DNA from: Corynebacterium amycolatum SK46
GTDB lineage: Bacteria; Actinomycetota; Actinomycetes; Mycobacteriales; Mycobacteriaceae
Reading direction: 5' to 3'
DNA: 47,179 nt
Assembly: GCF_000173655.1 (NCBI RefSeq)
Contig: NZ_ABZU01000015.1
Location: 1 to 47,179 of the forward strand
Every line of letters starts with the position of its first letter. Within the stretch, counting starts at the first letter, position 1. Positions 39,773 through 47,179 of this stretch are shown here, in pieces. The notes beneath the pieces are model-generated. The model worked only from the letters and a program-made list of their open reading frames with translations, was not told the DNA's origin and searched no databases. The position numbers were made by a program, and so were the translations under genes.

Positions 39773-39989
39773 GAGGCTCCCGCCGCCGCCTTTCCGCTGA
39801 TTAATTTCGGTATGACTTCGCACGAGCCTACCAAGATTCACGATCAGAACGAAGCCCCCACGCCTGATGCTGAGGAAGCTTTTAAAACGAGGCGTTTACT
39901 ACTTGAATTGCACTCGCGCTATCCAGCGTAGCTACTGACGCATCAACGCCTGTACCCGAAGACGATGTCTCGGCTACAGCATGCCGAAA

Positions 39990-42113
39990 CTACGCTGACT
40001 CGGAAACACGACTGCCCTGCGTCGCTTCGATCGGCAGACCGTGGAGCACTACAGAGTCAATTTGATTCGGATACCGCGGCACTGGATGCTCGAGATCCTC
40101 GTCCGCCCAACTGACCATTTGATGGCCCAAGACGTCGGGTGCGTTGCGTTCGTATTTGTCCTGCCACCAAAATTCGAATATCGCCTTTTCCCTGTCGAAA
40201 TGGACGATCCCATACCCATGATCGGACCACTCCATGAACTGGACATTCGAATTGAGATTCAACAGAGCCATCTCAGCTACGCGAGATGCTGCAAAAGCAG
40301 CAATACGCGCCTCAGGAGAATTTCCACTGACAGCACTTGTCACACCTCTAACCGCATCATCTGCGCCTCCACGTCCCATTGATGTTGGGCAGAATTCAAC
40401 ACCGGCGCTGTACCTACGGGCATTAAAGGTGCCGCTGTTACCCGTGGTTGTCCTGAGCGCTCCTGCCTGCACATTCCCCGACTCTGCACCTGGTCGTGGA
40501 TTGGTACCCGGCAACCCAGAAATGTAACCGTCTCCAACTACTGATTGCGACAGCAAATCTGATCCGAGGTTTCCATGTGCATCTCCGGAAACCATAACCG
40601 CATTGCTAACTTCGTTTCGCAGCAGTGCGATGAGTTTTTCCTTTTCCGCCAGGTAGTCCGACCAGCGACTGAGACCAAACTTTGGGCCCTCTTGACCGGG
40701 AATAACATCCGGCAATTCAGTTGGCGAGAACCAAGCCTGCTGAGCTAAAACTTTCCAGCGAACGCCGCGCGACTGAGAATCAGCCAATCCCCTTTCCAAC
40801 CATTCGAACTGGGGACGGCCAAGCAAACTAGGCGCACCATCGAGATGTGAGTTATCTACTGGCAACTCGTACTTCGGCAATAGCGACTGAGCATCCATGG
40901 CATGAATGTCAACGAGATCACCGAACTTTAGCTTTCGGTACACCAGCGCTGGATCCTCCGGCACTGGGTATGAGAAGTCCTCTACCAGCATGAACTCGCC
41001 GGATCCATCACCACGCGGTGGCCGTGAGGGAGTCCACTCCCAAAATGCGCGGAAAGTATCTGAAATCGTGATGGTTTCGTCGATACTAATTTCCGGCACA
41101 TCAACTTGGTTTCCGTAGAACGGATCAATATCGTGATTGTCCCAAATAATGGTCCAGGGATGCTGTTGATGGGCTCGGGCAAAATTCTCGTCCGAGCGCC
41201 ACAAGGCATAACGACGTCGAACTTCATCCAGATTGAGCCAGTCCCGATTATCCGGATGATCAAGCTTGTCGAAACCAGGGCGCGAGCGCACCATTTCATC
41301 CTTATCGATGAAATCGTACAAGTAGTCCCCCAGGTGAACCACCAAGTCAAGATCGTTTCGATTCGCCAGGTGACCAAGGCCAGACCACCATGATGACCAG
41401 TAGGAGCTACAGGACATCACGGCCATTCGCATTTCGTCTATGCCTGCATCAAATGCAGTGCGAGTGCGTCCAACCACCGACTTCTGCCCTTGCGAGACAA
41501 ACTGGTAATAGTACGTTTTACCTGGCGCTAGTCCAGTGACGTCAACCTTGATCGTCCAATCATGCTCAGCAATAGCTTCCTGAGTACCCGAAACCACAAC
41601 ATTGGACATCTCTCGGTCCGTGGCCACTGACCAATCGACCGGAATTCTCATACCTTTGGGATTAGCGCCTGGAGCGCCATTAGGGTCTCGCTCTGCAAGC
41701 GTAACGCGAGTCCAAATAATCACACGATCTTGCAGTGGGTCTCCCGAGGCAACGCCGTGAGCAAATGGGAAATCATAAGCCGTTGGGAAGTCATCCACCG
41801 GCACGCTACCGACGCCGCGATCATTCTCGCTAGCCCCTTGCCCCGGCAGCGAGATGTTGTCCTCACCGGCATCTTCAGGTGCACCGGTTCGCTTACCGAG
41901 AGGCAAGATAGGTATTTCAAAAGACCCCGGCGTTACCGGTTTTGCAGCTACAGCTTGAGCGGCCGTTAGGTTCGAAAACGAAGAGACCGAATAAGTAGTT
42001 GCTGCACCTGCTACAGACAGAAAGATGCCACGCAAAACTTGACGTCGGCTAACTTGGAATTCCGAATTATCACTGCTGAACTGTTGGGCATCGATATCAG
42101 GTCGAAAAGGCAT
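39990..42113 (-). CDS. phoD: Tat-exported alkaline phosphatase D (PhoD) family
   Basis: 707 residues. A twin-arginine signal SRRQVLRG (about 22-29) and hydrophobic core show export of the folded protein. The PhoD N-terminal domain (about 115-215) precedes the calcium/iron phosphatase domain. Its metal-site motifs are MSCSSY, HLGDYLYD, WDNHDID and VSGDAHGN, and the C-terminal SDHGYGIVHFD is typical. It releases phosphate from phosphodiesters and monoesters outside the cell. Three sampled 60-base lines have 43, 53 and 63 percent G+C against 67 and 77 in two clpP lines, so its composition differs from its neighbours. There is no ribosome-binding site, and TAATAT ends 6 bases before the ATG, so the message may be leaderless. 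Confidence 0.93.
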   Translation of the reverse strand: MPFRPDIDAQQFSSDNSEFQVSRRQVLRGIFLSVAGAATTYSVSSFSNLTAAQAVAAKPVTPGSFEIPILPLGKRTGAPEDAGEDNISLPGQGASENDRGVGSVPVDDFPTAYDFPFAHGVASGDPLQDRVIIWTRVTLAERDPNGAPGANPKGMRIPVDWSVATDREMSNVVVSGTQEAIAEHDWTIKVDVTGLAPGKTYYYQFVSQGQKSVVGRTRTAFDAGIDEMRMAVMSCSSYWSSWWSGLGHLANRNDLDLVVHLGDYLYDFIDKDEMVRSRPGFDKLDHPDNRDWLNLDEVRRRYALWRSDENFARAHQQHPWTIIWDNHDIDPFYGNQVDVPEISIDETITISDTFRAFWEWTPSRPPRGDGSGEFMLVEDFSYPVPEDPALVYRKLKFGDLVDIHAMDAQSLLPKYELPVDNSHLDGAPSLLGRPQFEWLERGLADSQSRGVRWKVLAQQAWFSPTELPDVIPGQEGPKFGLSRWSDYLAEKEKLIALLRNEVSNAVMVSGDAHGNLGSDLLSQSVVGDGYISGLPGTNPRPGAESGNVQAGALRTTTGNSGTFNARRYSAGVEFCPTSMGRGGADDAVRGVTSAVSGNSPEARIAAFAASRVAEMALLNLNSNVQFMEWSDHGYGIVHFDREKAIFEFWWQDKYERNAPDVLGHQMVSWADEDLEHPVPRYPNQIDSVVLHGLPIEATQGSRVSESA

Positions 42114-42145
42114 GAATCGATATTAGGTATTAATACATACCCAAA

Positions 42146-42190
42146 AATGAACAAGGCCTTAACCGGATTGAAAACTTTCCGATTAAGGCC
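42146..42190 (-). terminator. Intrinsic terminator of clpP1-clpP2
   Basis: GGCCTTAA (42155-42162) pairs with TTAAGGCC (42183-42190). After one mismatch CGGA pairs with TCCG, with a 10-base loop. On the minus strand TTGTTCATTTTT follows. It lies directly behind the clpP2 stop and upstream of phoD. Confidence 0.7.
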
Positions 42191-42205
42191 ATGCAACCAA
42201 ACGCT

Positions 42206-42835
42206 CTAGGCGTTGTGCTTGCGGTACTCGAAGACCTGGTCGATGATGCCGTACTCGACGGCCTCTTCAGCGGTCAGAATCTTGTCACGGTCGGTGTCCT
42301 TGCGGATCTGCTCCGCAGTGCGACCGGAGTGGCGAGCCAGAGTCTCCTCCATCAGCTTGCGCATGCGCTCGATCTCGTTCGCCTGAATCTCCAGGTCGGA
42401 AACCTGGCCCTGGATACCTTGGGTGGCCGGCTGGTGAATGAGCACGCGCGCATTCGGCAGAGCTGCACGCTTGCCCGGTGCACCCGCAGCGAGCAGCACG
42501 GCGGCCGCGGAGGCAGCCTGGCCCAGGCACACCGTCTGCACGTCGGGACGCACGTACTGCATCGTGTCGTAGATGGCCATCAGCGAGGTGAAGGAGCCAC
42601 CTGGGGAGTTGATGTACATCGTGATGTCACGGTCCGGGTCCAGGCCCTCGAGCACCAGCAGCTGCGCCATGATGTCGTTAGCGGCGGTGTCGTCGACCTG
42701 CGAGCCGAGGAAGATAATGCGCTCTTCGAAGAGCTTGTTGTACGGGTTGGATTCCTTAGCACCAAAGCTGGAGTGCTCCACGAAAGAAGGAAGCACGTAG
42801 CGCGACTGCGGCATCTGCATATTGTTCATCTCCAT
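42206..42835 (-). CDS. clpP2: ATP-dependent Clp protease proteolytic subunit ClpP2
   Basis: 209 residues. The catalytic serine lies in GQAASAAAVLL, the histidine in LIHQPATQG and the aspartate in DTDRDKIL. In actinobacteria ClpP1 and ClpP2 form mixed rings, and this copy matches the ClpP2 type (QMPQSRYVLPSF at the N terminus). ATGs at 42835, 42829 and 42820 are in frame. GGAG lies 9 bases before the last, so translation might begin there. It follows clpP1 by 40 bases in the same operon. Confidence 0.96.
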   Translation of the reverse strand: MEMNNMQMPQSRYVLPSFVEHSSFGAKESNPYNKLFEERIIFLGSQVDDTAANDIMAQLLVLEGLDPDRDITMYINSPGGSFTSLMAIYDTMQYVRPDVQTVCLGQAASAAAVLLAAGAPGKRAALPNARVLIHQPATQGIQGQVSDLEIQANEIERMRKLMEETLARHSGRTAEQIRKDTDRDKILTAEEAVEYGIIDQVFEYRKHNA

Positions 42836-42875
42836 GTTGATTGTTTCGCCTCTAATTCTTCGCTACTGTCCGCTT

Positions 42876-43448
42876 TTAGCGTGCGGTGTCCTTGAGAGCG
42901 GTCACGACGTGGTCAACCAGGCCGTACTCCTTAGCCTCAGCTGCGGTAAACCAGCGGTCGCGGTCCGAGTCTTCCTCAATGCGCTCGACCGGCTGGCCGG
43001 TGTGCTGCGCAATCAGACGAGCCATTTCCTTCTTGGTGGCAGCGAACTGCTCAGCCTGAATGGTGATGTCGGATGCGGTACCGCCGATACCTGCAGACGG
43101 CTGGTGCATCATAATGCGAGCGTGCGGCAGTGCGTACCGCTTGCCCTTAGCACCTGCGGCGAGCAGGAACTGGCCCATGGAAGCTGCCAGGCCCATGCCG
43201 TAGGTAGCCACGTCGCACGGAACGAACTGCATGGTGTCGTAAATAGCCATGCCGGCGGTGACGGAGCCGCCCGGGGAGTTGATGTACAGCGAGATATCCG
43301 ACTCCGGGTCCTCGGCTGCCAGGAGCAGCATCTGACCGCAGAGCTTGTTGGCAATCTCGTCGTCGACCTGCTCACCCAGCCAAATAATGCGCTCCTTGAG
43401 CAGCTTGTCGAAAACTGTGTTCGTCGACATCTGGGCGTTATCGCTCAT
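42876..43448 (-). CDS. clpP1: ATP-dependent Clp protease proteolytic subunit ClpP1
   Basis: 190 residues. The catalytic serine lies in GLAASMGQF, the histidine in MMHQPSAG and the aspartate in DSDRDRWF. It is the ClpP1 type that partners ClpP2. AAAGGAG lies about 8 bases before the ATG. A ClgR-type operator 94 bases upstream suggests control by the stress regulator ClgR, as known for this operon in C. glutamicum. Confidence 0.96.
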   Translation of the reverse strand: MSDNAQMSTNTVFDKLLKERIIWLGEQVDDEIANKLCGQMLLLAAEDPESDISLYINSPGGSVTAGMAIYDTMQFVPCDVATYGMGLAASMGQFLLAAGAKGKRYALPHARIMMHQPSAGIGGTASDITIQAEQFAATKKEMARLIAQHTGQPVERIEEDSDRDRWFTAAEAKEYGLVDHVVTALKDTAR

Positions 43449-43503
43449 CTGTGTACTCCTTTTTCGTACGTGTGCGAGTTTTGTCGTTCATTAGAGGGTA
43501 ACG

Positions 43504-43538
43504 AAAAGGGCCGCCCCTTTGTTTCGGGAACGGCCCTT
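43504..43538 (-). terminator. Intrinsic terminator of tig
   Basis: AAGGGCCG (43506-43513) pairs with CGGCCCTT (43531-43538), with a further CCC/GGG inside. On the minus strand TTTTCGTT follows. It lies between the tig stop and the clpP1 start. Confidence 0.65.
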
Positions 43539-43541
43539 GTT

Positions 43542-43552
43542 CGCTATAAGCG
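43542..43552 (-). promoter_or_regulatory. ClgR-type operator upstream of clpP1
   Basis: On the minus strand the site reads CGCTTATAGCG followed by AAC. This fits the published ClgR motif core CGCYNANRGCGWWS at every position, with one mismatch only in the outer 5' flank. A possible -10 box TCTAAT (43495-43490) would place the site about 64 bases upstream of the transcription start, a usual activator position. Confidence 0.65.
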
Positions 43553-43589
43553 TTGCGTCATGTCGAACGCGCCGCGCTAACTGCGGGGC

Positions 43590-44966
43590 TTACTCAGCGG
43601 AGGTGTCCTCAGCCTTGTCGGAATCAGCCTTCTCAGCCTCCGGCTCGACCTCACCGAAGTACTCGTTCAGGTCGATTTCGTTGCCCTCGGTGTCCTTGGC
43701 GGAAGCCTTCAGGATCGAGGTAGCCAGAGCCTTGCCGCGGCGAACGTCTGCGAACAGGTTGCCGAGCTGGCCGGACTGCTGAATCTGCTGGATGAACTGG
43801 TTCGGGTCCATGCCGTAGGACTGAGCAGTGAACAGGATGTGGTCGGTGAGCTCCTGCTGGGAAACATCCGGCTTAATCTCTTCAGCCAGTGCGTCCAGGA
43901 ACAGCTGGGTGCGGACAGCTTCCTCAGCGGACTTCTTGGAGTCCTCGTCGAACTGCTCACGGGTGGTGCCCTGTGCCTCCAGCATGGAGTTCAGAACCTT
44001 CTCGTCGCCGCCGAACTGACCCAGCAGCTGCTGCAGCTGGCCCTCGACCTGCTCCTTGACAACGCCCTCCGGCAGAGCGATGGTGGTCTGCTCCATAGCG
44101 GCAGCCAGAACCTTGTCGCGAACCTGCTGAGCCTGCTCACCCTTCTTGGTGTTCTCAACCTGGCGAGCCAGGTCTTCCTTCAGCTCGTCGATGGTGTCGA
44201 ACTCGGAAGCCATCTGAGCGAAGTCGTCGTCAGCTTCCGGCAGCTCGCGGACCTTGACCGACTGAACGGTAACGGTAACCTGAGCGTCCTCGCCCTCGTG
44301 CTCGCCAGCAACCAGCTTGGTGGTGAACTCCTTGGACTCGCCCTGGGACAGGCCAACAACAGCCTCGTCCAGGCCGTCAATCAGGTCGTCGGAGCCAACC
44401 TGGTAGGACAGACCCTCGGTGGAAGCCTCTTCCAGCTCTTCGCCGTCGATAGTGGCGGACAGGTCGATGGAGACGAAGTCGTCCTTCTCGACTGCACGCT
44501 CGACGCCGGTCAGGGTGCCGAAGCGAGCAAGCAGGTTCTGCAGCTCAGCCTCAACAGCTTCCTCGTCGGCGACCAGCGGGTCAACCTCAACTGCGATGTC
44601 CTCGAACTTCGGCAGCTCAATCTCCGGGCGGACGTCGACCTCAGCGGTGAACTCAACGAGCTCGCCGTCTTCCAGCTTGGTGATGTCAACCTCTGGCTGA
44701 CCGATAACCTTCAGGTCCTCCTCGCGAACGACCTCGTCGTAGCGGGACGGAACCATGTCGTTGAGCACCTGCTCCAGGATTGGGCCGCGGCCGAAGCGGG
44801 CCTCAATCAGCTTTGCCGGTGCCTTGCCCTTACGGAAGCCCGGAATCTGGACCTGCTGAGCCAGTGCCTTGTAGGCGTTGTCGAACTCTGGCTTCAGCTC
44901 GTCAAACGGGACCTCGACGGTAATCTTCACTCGGGTCTCATTGAGCTTCTCAACGGAAGACTTCAC
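43590..44966 (-). CDS. tig: Trigger factor
   Basis: 458 residues. Trigger factor is a ribosome-bound chaperone and prolyl isomerase. The ribosome-binding domain (1-115) contains GFRKGKAP, the loop that docks on L23. The FKBP-type domain follows at about 150-240, then the helical C-terminal arms and an acidic tail. The frame is open through the upstream tRNA gene to 45086. The real start is the GTG at 44966, with AGGAG 9 bases upstream, where the conserved [15 protein letters not shown] begins. tRNA-Pro lies 62 bases upstream on the same strand. Confidence 0.96.
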   Translation of the reverse strand: MKSSVEKLNETRVKITVEVPFDELKPEFDNAYKALAQQVQIPGFRKGKAPAKLIEARFGRGPILEQVLNDMVPSRYDEVVREEDLKVIGQPEVDITKLEDGELVEFTAEVDVRPEIELPKFEDIAVEVDPLVADEEAVEAELQNLLARFGTLTGVERAVEKDDFVSIDLSATIDGEELEEASTEGLSYQVGSDDLIDGLDEAVVGLSQGESKEFTTKLVAGEHEGEDAQVTVTVQSVKVRELPEADDDFAQMASEFDTIDELKEDLARQVENTKKGEQAQQVRDKVLAAAMEQTTIALPEGVVKEQVEGQLQQLLGQFGGDEKVLNSMLEAQGTTREQFDEDSKKSAEEAVRTQLFLDALAEEIKPDVSQQELTDHILFTAQSYGMDPNQFIQQIQQSGQLGNLFADVRRGKALATSILKASAKDTEGNEIDLNEYFGEVEPEAEKADSDKAEDTSAE

Positions 44967-45028
44967 TGGTGCACTCTCCTGCAACTCGATGATTAATTCA
45001 TAGACCACGGGAGTGCCCGTGATACTGG

Positions 45029-45102
45029 TCGGGGTAGCGGGATTTGAACCCACGGCCTTCCGCTCCCAAAGCGGACGCGCTACCAAGCTGCGCCATACCC
45101 CG
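45029..45102 (-). tRNA. tRNA-Pro (anticodon TGG)
   Basis: The minus strand folds as a 74-base tRNA. The acceptor stem CGGGGTA (45102-45096) pairs with TACCCCG (45036-45030), with discriminator A. The anticodon stem TCCGC/GCGGA holds the loop TTTGGGA, anticodon TGG for proline. The T arm has GGGTTCAAATCCC. CCA is not encoded directly after the discriminator. Confidence 0.95.
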
Positions 45103-45103
45103 T

Positions 45104-45664
45104 ATGCGTCATTCGAAACCTAGCAGAAACCCCTTTGGAGCATCTGCACCGGGGCCCTCATAGGCGCGAAATCGCGTTTCCACAACGGACCCGTATAGAT
45201 TTACCTGACGATTAATGAAATCACAAAACCACGCGTTCAACCAGGCTAATGCTCTGTCCGAAAACGCTTTACGACGCCATCGAGAGCCAACCTGCCAACT
45301 GCTACTGGTTTCATGAAAACCATGCATATCACAGGGCGTTTACATCACCTCGGCACTGCTTTTGGCGGCCTCGTTTACTGCAAACACTCCATTCGTCGGC
45401 CGACTCCCCAAAGAAGCCTCTCAAACGACTGCCCCTTTGTTGAGTCGTGTGACAGTGTAATCAACGGCTATCCGCCTGTTTCACATACCCCACGTTGCTT
45501 TATCTTCAATTTCTGTTTTTCCCGGCCACAGCCACTTTTCTTTAAAGCCTTCGAGAAAAACCTGGCATCGATTTTTGTATGTGCGCTTTAACGGGTTAAT
45601 ATGCCTTGTACCAAGACACAGTCTGGTGGAGGCGATTGAGCGTCTAAGCCGGATTTCTGTCTAT
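45104..45664. other. Gene-poor stretch between the two tRNA genes
   Basis: About 560 bases without a convincing gene. Open frames of 64 to 92 codons occur on both strands, but they lack ribosome-binding sites and family resemblance. It is richer in A+T than the genes around it. The only signal I would mark is the promoter at 45575-45602. Confidence 0.5.
45575..45602 (+). promoter_or_regulatory. Candidate promoter of tRNA-Gly
   Basis: TTGTAT (45575-45580) and TAATAT (45597-45602) are separated by 16 bases. The start of transcription would be near 45609, about 55 bases before the tRNA. Confidence 0.4.
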
Positions 45665-45739
45665 GGGGATGTCGTATAGTGGCTAATACCTCAGCCTTCC
45701 AAGCTGAAGACGCGGGTTCGATTCCCGTCATCCCCTCCA
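45665..45739 (+). tRNA. tRNA-Gly (anticodon TCC)
   Basis: The acceptor stem GGGGATG (45665-45671) pairs with CATCCCC (45729-45735), with discriminator T and an encoded CCA (45737-45739). The anticodon stem CAGC/GCTG encloses CTTCCAA, anticodon TCC for glycine. The T arm is GCGGGTTCGATTCCCGT. It is followed at once by a strong terminator. Confidence 0.95.
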
Positions 45740-45743
45740 CGAA

Positions 45744-45770
45744 ACCGGGAGCACCGCTCCCGGTTTTTTT
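45744..45770 (+). terminator. Intrinsic terminator of tRNA-Gly
   Basis: ACCGGGAGC (45744-45752) pairs with GCTCCCGGT (45756-45764) around a 3-base loop, followed by an unbroken run of seven T. Confidence 0.9.
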
Positions 45771-45789
45771 GTTTTTCCGAGCCGATGTC

Positions 45790-45816
45790 GGGTTAAACGA
45801 CAAAATGTGTGTCTGG
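45790..45816 (+). repeat. Left terminal inverted repeat of the IS
   Basis: It begins GGGTTAAACGACA and ends GTGTGTCTGG. It matches the complement of 47151-47177 at 25 of 27 positions. Confidence 0.9.
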
Positions 45817-45836
45817 CTCGGCGTGTCGCGCGGGGG

Positions 45837-47015
45837 TTAGATTTGGCCTTTCTGGATGCCGATTGAGTGGGTGTAGTCGGTGTCGATAGCGTTGTCGTAG
45901 AGGGCTGGTCGTCCTGTTTCGTGGTCGGCTTGGTTCTCGTGTTGGGTCAGGGTGGAAACTTTGGCGAGTTGGTCCTGGCCCCAGTTGGACTGCCTGGCGA
46001 TTCGTGCTGGATCGTCGGGCAGTTCGGTTTTTAAGTAGAGCCACCAATCCAGCATTCGGCGTTGTCGTTCGCCTGATCTGCCGCGGTGTGTTCTGGCAAG
46101 TAGTTTGATCTGGGAGTTGATGCCGCCTTCAAGGCTGTTGGTGGTGGATTTAATCCGGTTTTTCTCCAGCACACCTTCTGGTGGGGTGAGGTAGACAAAC
46201 AGCAGTTCGGAGCGCCAGAGGTGGTTGAGGCTGTTGTAGGCCTTGCGCACGTTGTGATGTGTCCACGTGCGGGTCCATGTACCTGTTTTAGGGTCTTTGA
46301 CCGTGGTTTTCTCGTCCATCCAGGAACGGTAGATCGTGGAGAATTCGTGCAGTTGTGCACCCCATGCTGCTGCTTGGTCCAGGGTGGTGATCCGGGTCAG
46401 TTTCAGCGCCAGTCGGTAGATGGTGCGCCCGGCATCAGTCCGGGGCCGTGAGGTGGTGTAGCGGCGTACAACGCGTTGGGCGTGGACGAGGCAACGCTGG
46501 ATTTTCGTGGTGGGCCAGCACTTTTTGATCGCGCTAAACGCTCCCTGGCCGCCATCGATAACGGCGATAAGTGGGGCTTCGATGCGCTCGAGAAGTCGTT
46601 GGTAGTCGCGCGTGGTTTCGTGTTTGCACCAGTGCCAGGCGATGACATGGTCGATAGTTGCGGCAATGATCAAACAGCCGCCGGCGGTATATGTGCCGTC
46701 TAGAAACACCTGGTCGTAAACCCGCCCGATATGTCCGATGGTGGGATCTGGTACGTCAACGAGCCAGAAGGGTTCGAAGCGGCGTTGCAGTGTGCGCGGT
46801 GAGCATCCCACACGACTGGCAATGGTATCGAGGCTGGCGCCAGTGGTCAGGTGGTCAATGAAGGCGGCAAAAACCGTGGAATTGGTGATGTCGCTGCGGC
46901 GCTTCACACTCGACGCGCCGCAGTGTTTGCATCGCCACCTCGTAGTTCCTTTGCTGGTAGTGCCGTTGCGCTTCATCTCATCGCCGCAGTGGCAGCGTGG
47001 TTGGTTCTTTGACAT
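45837..47015 (-). CDS. IS1249-type transposase
   Basis: About 392 residues from the ATG at 47015; the frame is open to 47105. An N-terminal zinc ribbon (CHCGDEM to CKHCG) and a helix-turn-helix (SLDTIASRVGCSPRTLQRRF) bind the ends. The DDE catalytic residues fit the aspartates in VFLDGTYTAGG and VIDGGQGAF and the glutamate in TTNSLEGGINSQIK. It is of the Mutator/IS256 type. It is intact, with no frameshift or stop, so the element may be active. The shorter start is preferred because the zinc ribbon follows directly; neither start has a good ribosome-binding site. Confidence 0.9.
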   Translation of the reverse strand: MSKNQPRCHCGDEMKRNGTTSKGTTRWRCKHCGASSVKRRSDITNSTVFAAFIDHLTTGASLDTIASRVGCSPRTLQRRFEPFWLVDVPDPTIGHIGRVYDQVFLDGTYTAGGCLIIAATIDHVIAWHWCKHETTRDYQRLLERIEAPLIAVIDGGQGAFSAIKKCWPTTKIQRCLVHAQRVVRRYTTSRPRTDAGRTIYRLALKLTRITTLDQAAAWGAQLHEFSTIYRSWMDEKTTVKDPKTGTWTRTWTHHNVRKAYNSLNHLWRSELLFVYLTPPEGVLEKNRIKSTTNSLEGGINSQIKLLARTHRGRSGERQRRMLDWWLYLKTELPDDPARIARQSNWGQDQLAKVSTLTQHENQADHETGRPALYDNAIDTDYTHSIGIQKGQI

Positions 47016-47084
47016 TGCGACACCACACCACGCCGCGTGTAGCACATCACTGCTGCCACACCGCGGATTTACCGTCCCGGAGCC

Positions 47085-47111
47085 AAATATATGCTCCCGG
47101 AGCATATATTT
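47085..47111. repeat. Perfect 13-bp-arm palindrome upstream of the transposase
   Basis: AAATATATGCTCC (47085-47097) and GGAGCATATATTT (47099-47111) are exact inverted copies around a single C. The palindrome lies between the right IS end and the transposase start and covers the longer-frame ATG at 47105. It could be an operator, a transcription barrier or a transposase site. Confidence 0.65.
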
Positions 47112-47150
47112 CTCTGAAACCTAGAGGTCAACCACTACAAATCACCGAAT

Positions 47151-47177
47151 CCAGACACACTTTCTGTCGTTTAACCC
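47151..47177 (-). repeat. Right terminal inverted repeat of the IS
   Basis: Read on the minus strand it begins GGGTTAAACGACA and ends GTGTGTCTGG, like the left end. Only two bases of the window lie beyond it. Confidence 0.9.
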
Positions 47178-47179
47178 CC

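Larger units (their letters stand above)
45790..47177 (-). mobile_element. Complete IS1249-like insertion sequence (IS256 group)
   Basis: A 1388-base element bounded by 27-base inverted repeats (45790-45816 and 47151-47177) that differ at two positions, with one transposase gene between them. The size and transposase fit IS1249, known from the C. xerosis composite transposon Tn5432. The left flank immediately outside is CCGATGTC. The two bases to the right of the element are CC, as expected if the flank is an 8-base target duplication cut off by the window end. It inserted about 20 bases behind the tRNA-Gly terminator. Confidence 0.9.

Noticed and set aside
43839..44996. 385-codon plus-strand open frame opposite tig
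   Set aside because: Leu/Gln/Asn-rich shadow of the trigger factor gene.
45109..45591. Small open frames between the tRNA genes (72 codons on minus, 92 on plus)
   Set aside because: They lack ribosome-binding sites, have odd composition and resemble no known family.

Overview
The window looks like chromosomal DNA of a high-G+C Gram-positive bacterium of the genus Corynebacterium. The evidence is the gene order rsfS-nadD-proA/proB-obg-rpmA-rplU-rne-ndk-folC-valS, the tandem clpP1-clpP2 with a ClgR-type operator, corynebacterial forms of Mdh, ProB and ClpX, and an IS1249-type insertion sequence, a family first described in Corynebacterium xerosis. The species cannot be fixed by reading. Almost all of it is conserved core genome on the minus strand. 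The accessory parts are the two ends and a few insertions.

Left end (1-11750): a plus-strand HsdR-type restriction helicase-nuclease with no M or S subunit in view. It converges on a minus-strand series: CPA2 antiporter, lipoprotein, histidine phosphatase, ADP-ribosylglycohydrolase. Next come a minus-strand ankyrin-repeat protein directly behind lepA and a divergent, antitoxin-less PemK/MazF-like gene.

Middle (11750-31800): rpsT stands alone on the plus strand with its own promoter and leader. Then, all on the minus strand, comes a run from proB down to holA: proB, sortase, a 50-aa membrane protein, proA, nadD, rsfS, gpgP-like phosphatase, degV, comEA, comEC, holA. Upstream of it lie obg, rpmA, rplU and a very large RNase E/G gene, then ndk. 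A perfect 20-bp bidirectional hairpin separates rpmA from obg.

Right part (31270-47179): valS-folC-DUF4233 are joined by 4-base overlaps. They are followed by mdh (strong terminator), a divergent TetR regulator, clpX, a Tat-exported PhoD phosphatase of lower G+C, clpP2, clpP1, trigger factor and tRNA-Pro. A roughly 560-base gene-poor stretch leads to tRNA-Gly and a complete IS1249-like element whose right end coincides with the end of the window.

The genes serve translation and its quality control (lepA, rpsT, rsfS, rplU, rpmA, obg, valS, two tRNAs), proteolysis and folding (clpX, clpP1P2, tig), proline, NAD and folate synthesis, DNA uptake (comEA/comEC) and surface display (sortase). No clear new multi-gene defence or biosynthetic system is visible. 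The least explained signals are a two-copy palindromic intergenic repeat, paired perfect DnaA boxes between comEA and degV, a palindrome filling the proB promoter spacer, the short membrane protein between sortase and proA, and a ComEC without its metallo-beta-lactamase domain.
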